Below are positions 12,460-24,408 of a DNA stretch of 64,000 nucleotides, one piece after another. Every line of letters begins with the position of its first letter. The first letter of the stretch is position 1. The notes under the pieces were generated by a model. It was not told the DNA's origin, did not search any database, and worked only from the letters and a program-made list of their open reading frames with translations. The position numbers and the translations under genes are program-made. Source of the stretch: Psettodes erumei (lineage: Eukaryota > Chordata > Actinopteri > Pleuronectiformes > Psettodidae); assembly GCA_016785225.1 (NCBI GenBank), contig JAFBJZ010000222.1, positions 62,001-126,000 on the forward strand. Direction: 5' to 3'.

Positions 12460-13294
12460 TCAAGCAACATGACGAATGGTTTGTCTTATTTTTTAATCTA
12501 GCAATTTTCATATCTGCAGCAATTTTACATGTGCACACATCACCACAGACATACAGTCACTGAGCAATTCAATGGATTGCTCAGAAATTGTTGAATATCT
12601 GCAAAACATTGGAGGTAGGAAACTCTTCTACCTTCATTTTAAGGGACTGACACAAAAATCATGTTGCAAGCATACAGTATTTTTTTTTTTGCTTTGTCTA
12701 CATCTGTGCAGTTGTCTAAAGAGAAGGGTATCAAAAACAAAATAAATTAGTCAATATGACATTATAAGAATAATATAACACAAATAAAGTCTTCAAAATG
12801 ATATAATAAATAAAGCAAATACTTTAAGAACTAATCGTAAGATGCAAAAACACAGCTGAATTTTTAAAAAATCGCGCTTGTTTTTTATACACATGTGCTT
12901 CATAATTGAAATGTATGCATGTGGAATAAATTCTGTTATGTGATACAGACTATATATGTACTATACTTGACCAGTTTTGGCACTATAAATGGCTGAATGA
13001 CTGGTGAATCATCCCAGGAGAGCTGTTGCCAAAGGTTTTGTTGCTAATTGTTCAGAAGACACAAGCTATTACAATATCTCTTATGAATAAGAAAAAGAAA
13101 CAACATGGCTAATTTGTCAAAAGGTCAGATTAACATAGAAACAGGACACTCCAATAAAATAATGTGTCTTGGCAACATTTACAAAACCTGCTACGACTCC
13201 ACTGAGCTCAATATATAATTACATTATATGTTTAGTGGGATTCAATAAATACCAGTTGTAATTTGCCTAGTCAATTAAGAAGTAGTGCAAGGCT

Positions 13295-13331
<37 letters not shown>

Positions 13332-14142
13332 ACAAAAAAAAATGAAGTTGGTTAAAGCATTTATTTAAAAAAAAAAAACAGTAAGCCAATGACAGGATCA
13401 GAAAAGCTCTCTTCGAAATTTTGACTGCACTTTTAGGACAGTCCCTAACCTTTGCTCATCATTTTCCCATCTACTGTCAGGTCACACAGGGTGCAGGCTT
13501 CAGCATTTAATGAGATAAAATAACATCTGTGTAACATTAGTCACTTTTTCCTGCCCTGAACAACAAATTTGGTGAAAACTTATCAAGTTGGTGAGAATGA
13601 ATGTCACTGATGATTATCACATGTTTGCACCTCAAGTATATACATTACAATTACATGACAGAGATCAACTTTCAAATAAAAATAAAAATCCAGTGATCTT
13701 TTTTCTCATAGCAGACAGATCTTTTTTCATCCAGTTTGCTAGAAAACTCTTTGAGGTTTCACAAAATGCATTCACTACAGCAGAGTTTCTAAATGAACTT
13801 CTGGGCTTTTTAGTCTGGTGAGCAGAACAATTCAATCCATGGCAATGTTGGTCTTTCAGGTGGTTGACCAGCCCACTGCTTAGGCCCAGACTAAAATACC
13901 AAAACAACAATTGGATGATCTGCAATTCAATTCTGTAGAGACATCCATGGTCTCAAATAAAATGAAACCCAAAGATGTTAGCAAACCCCTGAATGTTCCT
14001 GGAGCATAATATGGCATGTAATATAATATGAGGTCTTAGTGGTTGAAGACCATATAAAATGTTGAGTTAAAAAATTCCTGCCAAGTGAAGCTGTGTTCAT
14101 CCATCCAGTGGTCAGAGATAACAAACCATATTGAAATAGTAC
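12460..14142. other. Spacer 2 of the HCE array
   Basis: Non-coding AT-rich DNA that is a near copy of spacer 1. It differs by a few substitutions, lengths of A runs and the TA microsatellite. I found no gene in it. Confidence 0.7.
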
Positions 14143-14238
14143 GTTTGTCAGTGGAGTCCTCCCTTCATAGGTTTGTTTAGGACTGACAGTATGGACCCCA
14201 GCCCATAATCCTCCTGCAGACACACCTTTAGAGGAGAG

Positions 14239-14245
14239 TATAAAG
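14239..14245 (+). promoter_or_regulatory. TATA box of HCE copy 3
   Basis: The motif tataaag lies 79 bp before the ATG, in the same context as the other two units. Confidence 0.75.
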
Positions 14246-14317
14246 ACCCTGGACTGAACTGAGTCCAAACATCAAGCTCCAAGGAGCCTCTCCACAGCCT
14301 CCAAATCAACCCTGAAG

Positions 14318-15100
14318 ATGACTCTCTCTGCCAGCCTGCTGCTGCTCCTCCTGCTGGGCCTCTCTCAGGCTCATCCTGTCCAGGAGGAGGGGAGAAAAGA
14401 TGTCCCAAACACTATGGACATCACCACCAGGATCCTCACCACCAACAACGGCACCAATGAGTTCTTGCTGGAAGGAGACATGCTTCTTCCCAGAACCAGA
14501 AACGCCATGGTGTGCTGGTCCCAGAGTTGCCTGTGGAAGAAATCCTCCAACGGCTTGGTGAATATCCCTTTCATCATCAGCGGTGAGTTCAATAACTGGG
14601 AGAGGCAGACGATCGAGAACGCCATGAACTCCTTCCACAGCAGGACTTGCATCCGCTTCGTCCCCCGTAGCACTGAGTACGACTACATCAGCATCGAGAA
14701 TAGAGGTGGATGTTTCTCCTCTCTGGGCAGAGAGGGAGGCGGACAGGTGCTGTCTCTCAACAGGGATGGATGCATCTACTACGGCATCATCCAGCACGAG
14801 ATCAAGCACGCTCTGGGCTTCCAGCATGAGCAGACCAGGAGCGACCGCGACTACTACGTCATGATCAACTGGGACAACATCGACCCGCAGATGGCCTACA
14901 ACTTCTACAAGCAGGACACCAACAACCTGAACACTCCCTACGACTACTCCTCCATCATGCACTATGCAAGAACGGCCTTCTCCCTCTACTACGGGTACGA
15001 CTCCATCACCCCCATCCCCGACCCCAACGTACATATTGGCCAGAGAGAGGATATGTCTTATTGGGACATCAACAGGGTCAACATGCTCTACGGCTGCTAA
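14318..15100 (+). CDS. High choriolytic enzyme 1-like (hatching enzyme), copy 3
   Basis: An intact intronless 260-residue astacin zymogen with the same architecture as copy 2: signal peptide 1-18, propeptide to R61, zinc motif at 160-171, Met-turn at 212-216 and six mature-domain cysteines. It differs from copy 2 at two residues, L49F in the propeptide and T182M just after the zinc motif. It shares the array promoter, but its 3' untranslated region is unrelated to that of copies 1 and 2. It should act with copy 2 in egg-envelope digestion. Confidence 0.95.
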   Translation: MTLSASLLLLLLLGLSQAHPVQEEGRKDVPNTMDITTRILTTNNGTNEFLLEGDMLLPRTRNAMVCWSQSCLWKKSSNGLVNIPFIISGEFNNWERQTIENAMNSFHSRTCIRFVPRSTEYDYISIENRGGCFSSLGREGGGQVLSLNRDGCIYYGIIQHEIKHALGFQHEQTRSDRDYYVMINWDNIDPQMAYNFYKQDTNNLNTPYDYSSIMHYARTAFSLYYGYDSITPIPDPNVHIGQREDMSYWDINRVNMLYGC

Positions 15101-15250
15101 CAACAATGCTTCTGATCAAAATTATTATTTAGGACAACAAATAATTTCAGTAAATAAGTCTCAATTATATGCTTTCACATCCAGGCCGGATGATATAGAA
15201 TTCAGTGTATAAGTGTGTGAAACCTCTAATATGTAACGTGACACAAGTGT

Positions 15251-15256
15251 AATAAA
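15251..15256 (+). promoter_or_regulatory. Poly(A) signal, HCE copy 3
   Basis: AATAAA about 150 bp after the stop, in 3' sequence that is not shared with copies 1 and 2. Confidence 0.6.
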
Positions 15257-15414
15257 TTCAAGCCATAGATGAACTTTTGTTTCTCTTGCTTTGCTTATAA
15301 AACTTAAGTTACTCATGTAAATCAGCCCACACAGGCAAACCTGCATGAGGCTCTGATGCAGACAAGATGACCCTGACAATCTCATTTTACCATATTTTCA
15401 TTTAGGGATTCTAG

Positions 15415-15441
15415 CAATAATAATAATAATAATAATAATAA
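15415..15441. repeat. (AAT)n microsatellite
   Basis: About nine tandem copies of a three-base A/T-rich unit; a simple repeat of no clear function. Confidence 0.9.
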
Positions 15442-17234
15442 TGTGTTTTTAATCATTAATCATCAACATTTATTATATATTATTTATTCATCTATATTTC
15501 ATTCCTTTGTGCCACAGACCTTCACTGTTTCAAGTGACCATTAAAAACAAATCAATGTGCCATAATTCATTGTAATGAAGGAACATGTTGCCTTCATTAT
15601 CATGAAAAAAACCCGCAGTTTTGAGTCAATCCAACTTACACTGCCCTGCTGCTGTAAACAGTCACTAAAGCAGTCATTTCAAACCAGACATACATACTTA
15701 AACATACTAAAATATGTATGTATAAAGTATATACATACAGCACCAGCGATAACACTTGAACACCAAAAGCTGCAGTTAAAAACGCACAAAGAAAATTAGA
15801 AAGCAAGCAAGCAGAAAGACTGAAAGAGCTGAAAAAAAGGGTAAATGGATGAAACATAAATCTTTGGGAACACTTAAGTAAACTGGCCTGAATACAACAG
15901 TTCAATTGTATGGTACTATGTTAAGTTTATATCATTAATAGTTAAATAAGATCCAGTTTAATATGTTCAGATGGATATATTGAGAACATGACAGGCTGGG
16001 TCGACATAGCAGACCTTAAGTTTATCTGATATGGCTGTGGTGTTTGACAAAAAAACACAAGCAAATACATATTTATCCGCAATTGAAAATAGCCCTCAAC
16101 AAAAGCAAATCTTTTCAGTCAGTGAAGAAAACCACACTGCCCAGCATTTTCAGGTAATTATTTAGCCTTCTTTTAAAAGCTGAAACAATCTATTTGCCAG
16201 TTTTAAGGTCTGCGTCCTCAGTAGCAACTAATGCATTTGGGACTGAGTGCCAAATGTAGGCAGGGGAAGTCCAAAAGTACTGTGAGGCAGTTTTTTTTCA
16301 TGGGGTTTGCTGACACAAACCAAAATATGTTTTTTCCCTGCCTCTTACTTCAAGATAATACAACAAAAAACTTTCATTCTAATTTAGTTTTATACATTCT
16401 AACACTTCAGATGTAATTTTCAAGTGCTTTGTTGTAATTAATTTATATAATTATACAAAGGACTGAGTGAATTACTCACATCCTGAGGATCAATGGATCT
16501 CGCCTGTTGTCGAGAGCAAAAGCTATAGACAAAAATAAACTCCTCAAAGGTTTTAAATATGGCAACAAACAGAAAAGTGGTTGTTTCAGTTTCCTGGAGA
16601 GCAGTATGAGGTCTGCTTTCCTGTACAGAATTTTAATATGTAACCTAATGTGCCCTGCTCTGAATGTTTAATACATTTACACCTAAATGTGACAGAGACT
16701 GTTGCTAATACATAATATTCAGGCGTCTGCATCGTAAAACACAGTGAAAACACAAATAAAGCCAACCTAATATCAATCTGTTGGTCTCTCCCACAAAATC
16801 ATTTTGCATCTCCTCTGTCAATCACAGCTCTTGGCTGTTTGTAGCCTCAGGCTCTTCTGGATCAAGGGCTTTGATGTTGGCCTGCTCCGGGACAGCACAG
16901 CCGCCCCACAGCCTCTGGGCAGCAGCACAGTCAGTACACACTGTGTCTGTGATTCACCTGAACCCAGACTCCCTGAAGGATTGGTAACACTATGGGGAAT
17001 GTTGGGGCGGTATGTATATGGAATGTCCACACAGTCAAAATTAAGCTCATTACTGAAATGCCACACAACTAACGATTATTGACTGAAGATGAAAGACTTG
17101 AGAGAAATTAAATCTTTTAAAAATTAAGACTAGGGATGACAAAAAGGTTGATCACAGATCAGTTGAAACATTTTTTGTTGCTGTAGGACTGTAGAAAGTC
17201 TTTAGCTGACAAAATGAAAACTCTACAGACTGAT

Positions 17235-17700
17235 CTTTTAAAGGAAGAGTCAGCTATTTTTGGAAATATGCTTATTTGCTTTCTTGCTGAGTTAGAAGAA
17301 AAGATCACTCTCATGTCAAGCTCACTAAATATGAGATGTTAGACTTGCTTTTCTTCCAGTAAGACTGGAAACAAGAGGAAACTAAAAGTAACTATACCTG
17401 TCTCCCAGGACCTCTAAAGCTCACTAATCAGAATTTCAGATATAATTTAGTTAATTTGTCCAGAAACCTTGCTATCAACCACATGTTAGGATTTGTTGAT
17501 TTTGAAGGACTATGTACAGAAATATTTCTTGGCCAGATGCAGTAGCTTCCTGGGATCTCTGCTCATTGCCTGGCAACCATTGCCTTTTTATATTTTGACT
17601 GTTTCCCCTTAGTCTTTATGATTTTTTATGATAAGGTAAGTGGCTGTTGCCCATAGCTGCATATTTTACAGACATGAGGCAAATAAGCCACCAAAATTGC
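17235..17700 (+). repeat. Dispersed fish repeat, relic copy
   Basis: Contains the words 'ttgctgagttagaagaaaag', 'actctcatgtc', 'agactggaaacaagagg' and 'acctctaaagctcactaat' in the order seen in a very common dispersed repeat of percomorph fishes. A second fragment of the same family lies at 47885-48020. No open frame or terminal structure survives. Confidence 0.6.
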
Positions 17701-19519
17701 AAAGTGTTCCTTAAAGATAAAAAAAACCCTGGGTCAGTGATTTATTTTCTTTAAAAAACGATTACTTTTGAGGTAATTCATTTTGAGAAAATTCTTTTTT
17801 CCTAATCAAAACCAAAAATTCATTCAAATTGCATTCATCTGCTCACTGCAACCCTGCAGTCTGAAAAAGCCTTCCTTACAAAAAAATATCTGCAGTTTTT
17901 AGCAAGAAGACAACAGAAAGGACACATGGCTATGATATATGTACTCCTATAATTTTACAAACAGCTGTTTCGATTGGAATCGGATTTCAGTGAGAGGATT
18001 AATTATATTTCTGCTTTCATGCATTGATCTATTGCTTTTGCCCCAAGCTGAAAATAACAATATGTGGAATTCAATGCCCATACAGTTTCATACCAGTAGC
18101 CAGGGTCAGAAGGTTATCTCACAACTACAAAGTGAGCCACAAACCAACCAACTAGGCTGTCTGCGTGGACACAGCTTCCTGCTGCTCTGCAGTTTGCTCA
18201 CTGGCAATGTCTTGTGTTGGAAACCAGTTAAAACATGGTGTTACCCATTAGACCCCTCCATTCCATGCACACGCAGTACATGCTGGATATAGTCATTAAT
18301 AAGTTTATAATGACTTAATAGACAATAATGGACATTTGCTTCCTCCTCATAGCTCCATATGCAGCTCCCCTCTCTGCACACTCTCTCTCTCAGACGCAGC
18401 TGAGTGTTCGCAGGTCTGATATTGGGTTGTAACAAGTCTTTTGAGACCGATCAGCCGCTGTATTTGTGGCTTCATCAGAATGCATGTGCCACATCACATT
18501 AGTCCCCACGTGTGAACCATGATTTTACTTGGTAATTTTGAAGTGTCTCTCTGCCTATACATATTCATGCTGAGCCTATAAGTGTCAAATTGAGATGTCC
18601 TTCCAGTGTCCTTGACAGCAGAGTATTAATATTGAATACCTAAGTCAACATTATAACTAGATGAAGAGATATACAGGTCACTGTCTGCCACATTCCGCAC
18701 ATCCACTTTCCTCAAGACAATCGGACAAATGATCAAATTATTTTATATGCATTATATGTAGCATTGTGCGGTATATTAGGTGTATACTGCTATAAGCAGT
18801 TAAAGGATAGTTCGTTTATTTCTCGGGAGGGGTTGGTATTTGATGTATTTCAATCAAAACAATCTAGTGTTAATAGACATCAATTACACTTAAAATACTG
18901 ACATCTTAAGTATCTAATCAGGTCAATCATCAAATACTTAGCGCTGATTCATTCTGTATTTAATGACAGAAGTTTTCCTCTAATTTTGCTCATTTAAGAG
19001 GCTGCCGACTGAGAGCCCACGCGCTTCTACTTAAAAGCCATAAATCCCAGGGTATTACTCTGAACGCCAACATCTTAACTATTCCAATTCTCCAATCCCT
19101 AAATTGGTGTGGCTGCTGTTGCTTGTGGCTGATTTTAAAACCCTCCTCCTGTTCCTGAGTGGGGTGCAGCACGGTACCGGAGGTTTGTCAGGCTGCTGTG
19201 CTCGATAGGATGCTGGCTGCAGGCATCTCGTCACAGCAGCTGAGAGAAGGTCGCAGAGGTCCTCATGCTCGTAGCGACGCCCAAGGGCCATCAACGCAGC
19301 GGGGATCCAGGGTGCCGGTGAGGTCTCGAACAGCCTCGCTTCACTTCATGAAAGCCTAATGAAGACGGGGTGGGGTGGTGGTGGTGGGGGCTCAGAAACT
19401 GCCGTTAGACGCCCACAATCCTGCAGCACGGGAGCATGGAGAGTATGAATAAGGCGTGCAGGGGAATTGAGAGAGACATAAAAAGACAGAGAAAATGCTA
19501 CACTGTCTGATAGTGCGCA

Positions 19520-20441
19520 TTTATTGCTTAGAAATGAAGGACACAAGACTCCATCAGTCATCAATAAATTAAGTGTATACAGATTACAAATGAAAATCTA
19601 AAATTAAATGCAAGCACTGACCTTTAGAAATGAATCCATATTGTCTTGCTGAAGGAAAATTAGTCAGTCAGAAGTGAATGCATGCAGCTCTTTATCCATT
19701 TCCATTTTAAAAGTTAATGGAAGAAATAAAGGAATATAATGCATAATATTTGCTACTAACCTGATATTGCTGCTGTATTGACATACAGTATAAAGGCTGA
19801 AGAATTAACTGACCTAAATTTCATAATTAATATTTAAAACCATGCACTTTAAAACATAACTATTTTCTAAAAACATGCCGTATGACGACTCCTACTTTTA
19901 AATAGCCCATAATGGAAATTAGTTTTAACAACAATTTTGTTATTTTTTCAATTGGTGAATAATCTCTTAGCATTGTAGTCTTCATATCTGTCGATGCAAA
20001 TTATGTAAAAATATACACACAAATGTTACATACCAAACATACAGCATACATTCATTATAATACAAACTCATATTTCAGTTGGTTTCAGGAGGGCACAACC
20101 TGGGACCAGGAAACTGTTATAAAATAAAGCAGCTTCTGATTGAATATTTAAAAAGAATAAACTGGACATACAATATAACACCTACAATCTTTGGAAATAT
20201 TTTATAAATTCCTCCAGAAATGCACAGATGTGAAAAAAATGTGATAAAATAATCTCTGCGGGGACCTCAGTGTGGACTTCTTGGCTGGAAGGTCTGTAGG
20301 TTCTGGTCAATATGAGCGGCACTGATTCAAACTACCAGGCATCCTGAAACCAACAAGTGAGATTCTGCAGACCTCCAGCAGCAGATGAACTGGAAACAGT
20401 TTTTTGGGCAGAAACCCAGAAATGGCAGCATCAAGTCCCCT
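19520..20441 (-). other. Probable 3' untranslated region of mctp2
   Basis: The sequence follows the mctp2 stop directly. The first good AATAAA on the minus strand is at 19520-19525, about 920 bp after the stop. A variant signal (TATAAA) lies near 20200. The boundary is an inference. Confidence 0.35.
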
Positions 20442-23400
20442 TCACAAGGTTTTCTTCTTCCTGCTGCCTCTCATCTCACTGTACTGAACCTGCAGGAAAT
20501 AAACAGTCACTTTATTCACCAAGCACCAAAACAGTGAAGCAATTAAGTCTTCTTTGATAGATTTCTTTTTGCTCATCCTATACTGATTTTATTCATTTTC
20601 AACTGCTAAACAAAAATATGTTTACTGAGGTACTGCACGATGATGATGTTGACTGAGCACAATGACTAAACTCAGTTACAGACAGAAAAACAGCAGTGAG
20701 TGGAGAGACTGCAGAGTCAAACAGAGACCCAAGGGCATCAAAGAAGCCAAGGGAGGAGACTAAAAGGGGTCAAACAGCTTAGAAAGAAAAGGACAGAGAC
20801 AGAGGGTGAGGACGAGAGAGGGCAGTGTGTAAAAAGAGTGTGGACAGAAAGGAGAGTGGGAATAAAGGAAGAATAGAGGTCAGCACAGAGATTTCTTGCA
20901 AATAGATCAAACTTAAAAAAAAGACTTGACATGAGGTAGCCACTCTGGGCAATCATTGCAAAATCCTGCAACTTTGATGATGATGACTTCTGCAGAAAAA
21001 GTGTGGTGATTTTTAATATTGACTTGATTTAAATTCAAAACCAGCTAAATTTACTAACTTCTTGTAGTTATTACCTTACTAACTTGATGTGAGCTGGAGG
21101 AGATAGACTGAGATACACTGTGCTGGCTGATAGTTTGCTCATGCAGAGTTCAAACGGGAGACACCAGGAGCAGCGTCTCCTCTCTCAGCCTGGGAACAGC
21201 CTGCGCTGCAAAGCTGCTAAGCAGCAGACCTCCACCAGGCATGTATCATGACCAAAACACAACAGAAATTATACAGGGCTGCGTAATTATACAGATGAAG
21301 CTAATTATACAGATAAGAGTGCAGAATGCCTGGGAGTTGTTGTAGTAAAATGCAAAGCTAGCGGGCTCTGGGATTTTGGGCTTCCTGGCCGGCTGATCCA
21401 GTGGGGCTTACCTTCTGCACATCTGAAGGCACCCTCGTCAGGAAATCAAGCACCTCATTGTTGTCGATGCTGTACGGGTTCCGTAATTTCTTGGTGAATT
21501 TATTGATACCTAAAACAGAAATTCACACCAACATATCATTAACAGTAGTCTCTTGTGGCTGCACTCTTTGTTTCCACACAAACAAATACCTGCTGAGGAA
21601 GCTCATGCTGTCCAAGAAATATTACTTTGAATACTCCAGTATGTGTCTTGTTTTACTTTCACTTTTTTAGGCTGGAAGAATCGCAATGTTATACACTCCA
21701 GTCATTCAGCCAAAATTGTTATAGTAAGCTCTTTTAACAATGGGATATGCTTCAATTCATCATTATAAGTGACTCATGTTTAACAGATCCTTTGACCTTG
21801 TAAATCCCATGTATAATAGAGTTATTCTACAGTACGAAAGGAGACGGAAAGGCATATTTTTCTAACCACACACAAACCAAGAGTTAGAGAAGGGGGATTT
21901 TACAGGGTGATGAGCTAAAATAGAGGCAGACACATAAACAACAAATTAAAACTCACCCCATATTAAAACTATGTAGCGCAGAGGGATGTAGTACGTGAGG
22001 ATCGTTGCAATGACAAAGACCAGGGAAGCCAGGCCTGACAGGAACGGCACAGACCAGTTGAACGTGCTGATGAATGGAGATCAGAAACATCAACTTAATT
22101 CACCAATATACATTAAAGTACAGTACTTGTAGAAGTAATGATAAAATGTAACCATGGCCACTATAATGCAGATTCATGCTGGATAATAGCTAGACAAGAT
22201 TAAAATATTTGGCACTTATATATTTTCAGGAACATTAAATAATTAAAGTCTCTTTCACAGTGTGATCATTAAAATTCGAGATCCATCTAGCTGAAACAAC
22301 AATACATATTCAATAGTACAGAGCAAACATTTTTCATGGATCTTTAATTGTTACTTTTTAATCCTCTCCCCCAAACAGGCGATCTGGTCCAGCAGGTTTT
22401 GAAGCGTGATGATGGTTTCTTGCACCATGTGGATTTTCTCCATCAGCCCTCTCCTCTCTGACTCCTACAGCAGTAAACGACACAAAAAATAACAGTTGCT
22501 CAGAAGCTGCAGTTTTCTTGACTGTTCACGTCCTCTCTTCTGTCTGGTATGTACTGGTAGGGAATGCTATTCAAGTTGATCATTTTTAGCAGCTGTGTTT
22601 GAGCACAGGGAGTATAAAACAACAATCAAAACAGATTTATTCACAGATGTTATTTAAGGTAATGAATGGTAATAGTTAAAACTGTGCTGTGTTAGTGTTA
22701 GTGTATTGTATTTCAGTAGAGTAAAAATTCAACTTAAATTATTATTATAAATTATAATTAAACTGTCTTCATGAATGTAATACAATTTTGTTCTGATTGA
22801 AAAGTACTTTTCCTGCTCTAATTCCTTTTCACAGAAATGCAGCTCGTTAACTCTTAACTCTCCAAAGAACTAAAACAAAAAAAATCTTAAATGGAAATGA
22901 TTTAGTGTTATTTATTACACAGCTTAAGTAAAACAAAGGTCTAAGTAAACATGATTTTAATACCTTAAACATTTTGATTTTCTTTGGTTTGTACCTTTAA
23001 AAAAAACAAAATTAAGGAGGTCTGACTTTTAAAAAAAATTGGTGATAACAGCTCAGCTTTAATAACTTTGTTGAGCTTGTATAGTTGTGTCTCAGTCTGA
23101 TTGTTGAACCATTCTCAAGGCCACAGGTTTGATCCTTGCAACACTTCTTAACAATGTCCATACAAGTGTATGAAAGACATTGAAGCAGACTCATTCAACT
23201 CTGCTCTGGGAAAGAGCGTCTGCAAGATGTGAATGTAAAGGCAGATAGTTTGAACGTGTCTTTCTTGAAGTGAAAGCTCTTTAGAGTGGGACTGGACTCC
23301 ACATTATGAAAGAGAAGAGGTATCGTTCTCAGGCTAGTCCAGATCCCAGGAGGGACAGACAGCTTTAAAATAAACAGACGAGACCAGATTCTCTGAAGAT

Positions 23401-24408
23401 CACTACTGTGAGAGCCAGACTTCAGACACAGACACAGCCACATGTCCACATCAAACGCAGAGGAGGGTTATAGGACTAAAAGAAAGGAGATGGGGTCTCT
23501 GGGGATGTCGGGGTAGCAGTGGCAGTTACTGGGGGAGTGTTTTCTGGCCACAGCCATGGTCTTTGTCACTATGTGATCTCTGTGATATGTGTTCGCTTCT
23601 GCTCGGAAGCACTGAGCGATCGCTGGCTCCGTGCCATTGAGACTTTGGGGACAAGCCTGGGAAAAGAGCTGTGGAGGGGATCAAACCTGGGATATTCCAG
23701 ATGCACAGCAACTATAGAGCTGAAAAAACCACATGTAAGACAATTTAGCTTCACCTCAGTCAAATATCCATCACTGCACTAAACCACTTCAGCCATTTCA
23801 GGGTCATGCTCCCACTGGAAACAGTATGAGAACCACTTTACATTAGGCTGACACAGGCCATTCAAAACATTTACAATAAACTGCTGCCACTCTAAAGAAA
23901 TATTTCATTGCCTAAAAGCATTGCGACACTTTCAACAGAAACTTTATAAAATGAGCTTTGAAAAAGCATGTGTAAGAGCTGTCATTAGTTCCATATTGAT
24001 GGATTATATGGCGTGTTAAGCTCTGGGACTTTCCCAAATGCAGCAGAACCTTTTCCCCCGCCCCTCTATTAGCATATGAATGTCTTGTGACATGTGTAAA
24101 CGGGTTAGTGACGTCTTCATTAAGCCAAAATGTCTTTTGGTAACCACAAGTTTGCTAAGAAATAAAACTATTTGTTGGCAGGAATCAAAATGCATCAGAA
24201 GATTTGGTACTGAATAAAGAGCTTAACAACATGGAATCACAGATCATAAGCAGATACCTTTGTCAACATGAAAAAATAAAGCTAAATGCTTTCCTATTCA
24301 CCAGCATACAGAAATACAGAGTCAACAAAGAACTGGAAAAAATAAACAGTCAGCACATGCACCTACCTTCTCATCATCCTCATCCTCATCCCCCAAATCC
24401 ATATTGTC
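20442..24408 (-). other. mctp2: mctp2 exons 17-21: acidic linker, second membrane segment, C-tail
   Basis: Exon 17 (42 bp) is an acidic stretch, [11 protein letters not shown], matching the DDEEDEDD stretch of human MCTP2. Exon 18 gives the amphipathic helix before the second membrane span ([16 protein letters not shown]). Exon 19 gives TM2 and the conserved [12 protein letters not shown]. Exon 20 gives [11 protein letters not shown] and [12 protein letters not shown]. Exon 21 is a short basic tail ending KKKTL. Intron 17 carries a probable tRNA-derived SINE (23040-23250); nothing else notable is seen in these introns. Confidence 0.93.

Larger units (their letters stand above)
11325..14142 (+). 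repeat. Tandem duplication unit 2 (2818 bp) carrying HCE copy 2
   Basis: It has the same start word as unit 1 and the same internal order of promoter, gene, poly(A) signal and spacer. The TA microsatellite is longer and differently arranged (about 13296-13328). Unit 2 joins directly head to tail to unit 3, as expected from unequal crossing-over. Confidence 0.93.
14143..15110 (+). repeat. Partial tandem unit 3 carrying HCE copy 3
   Basis: Homology with units 1 and 2 begins at the same word and ends at 15110, only 10 bp after the stop codon: the shared run 'taacaacaatgct' is followed by unrelated DNA. Copy 3 therefore keeps the array promoter but has its own 3' flank. Confidence 0.92.
15260..19519. 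other. Intergenic DNA between the HCE array and the mctp2 3' end
   Basis: No gene is supported. It holds an AAT trinucleotide repeat (about 15415-15441), a dispersed-repeat relic (17235-17700) and a GC-richer block at 19010-19350 whose open frames on both strands match nothing I recognise. HCE copy 3 (+) and mctp2 (-) point towards each other, so both 3' ends lie in this interval. Confidence 0.5.

Noticed and set aside
16781..17082. Overlapping open frames on both strands near 16.8-17.1 kb
   Set aside because: No homology or gene structure; low information content.
19079..19359. Overlapping open frames on both strands in the GC-richer block as a small gene
   Set aside because: No recognisable motif, splice structure or homologue; kept only as an unexplained block.
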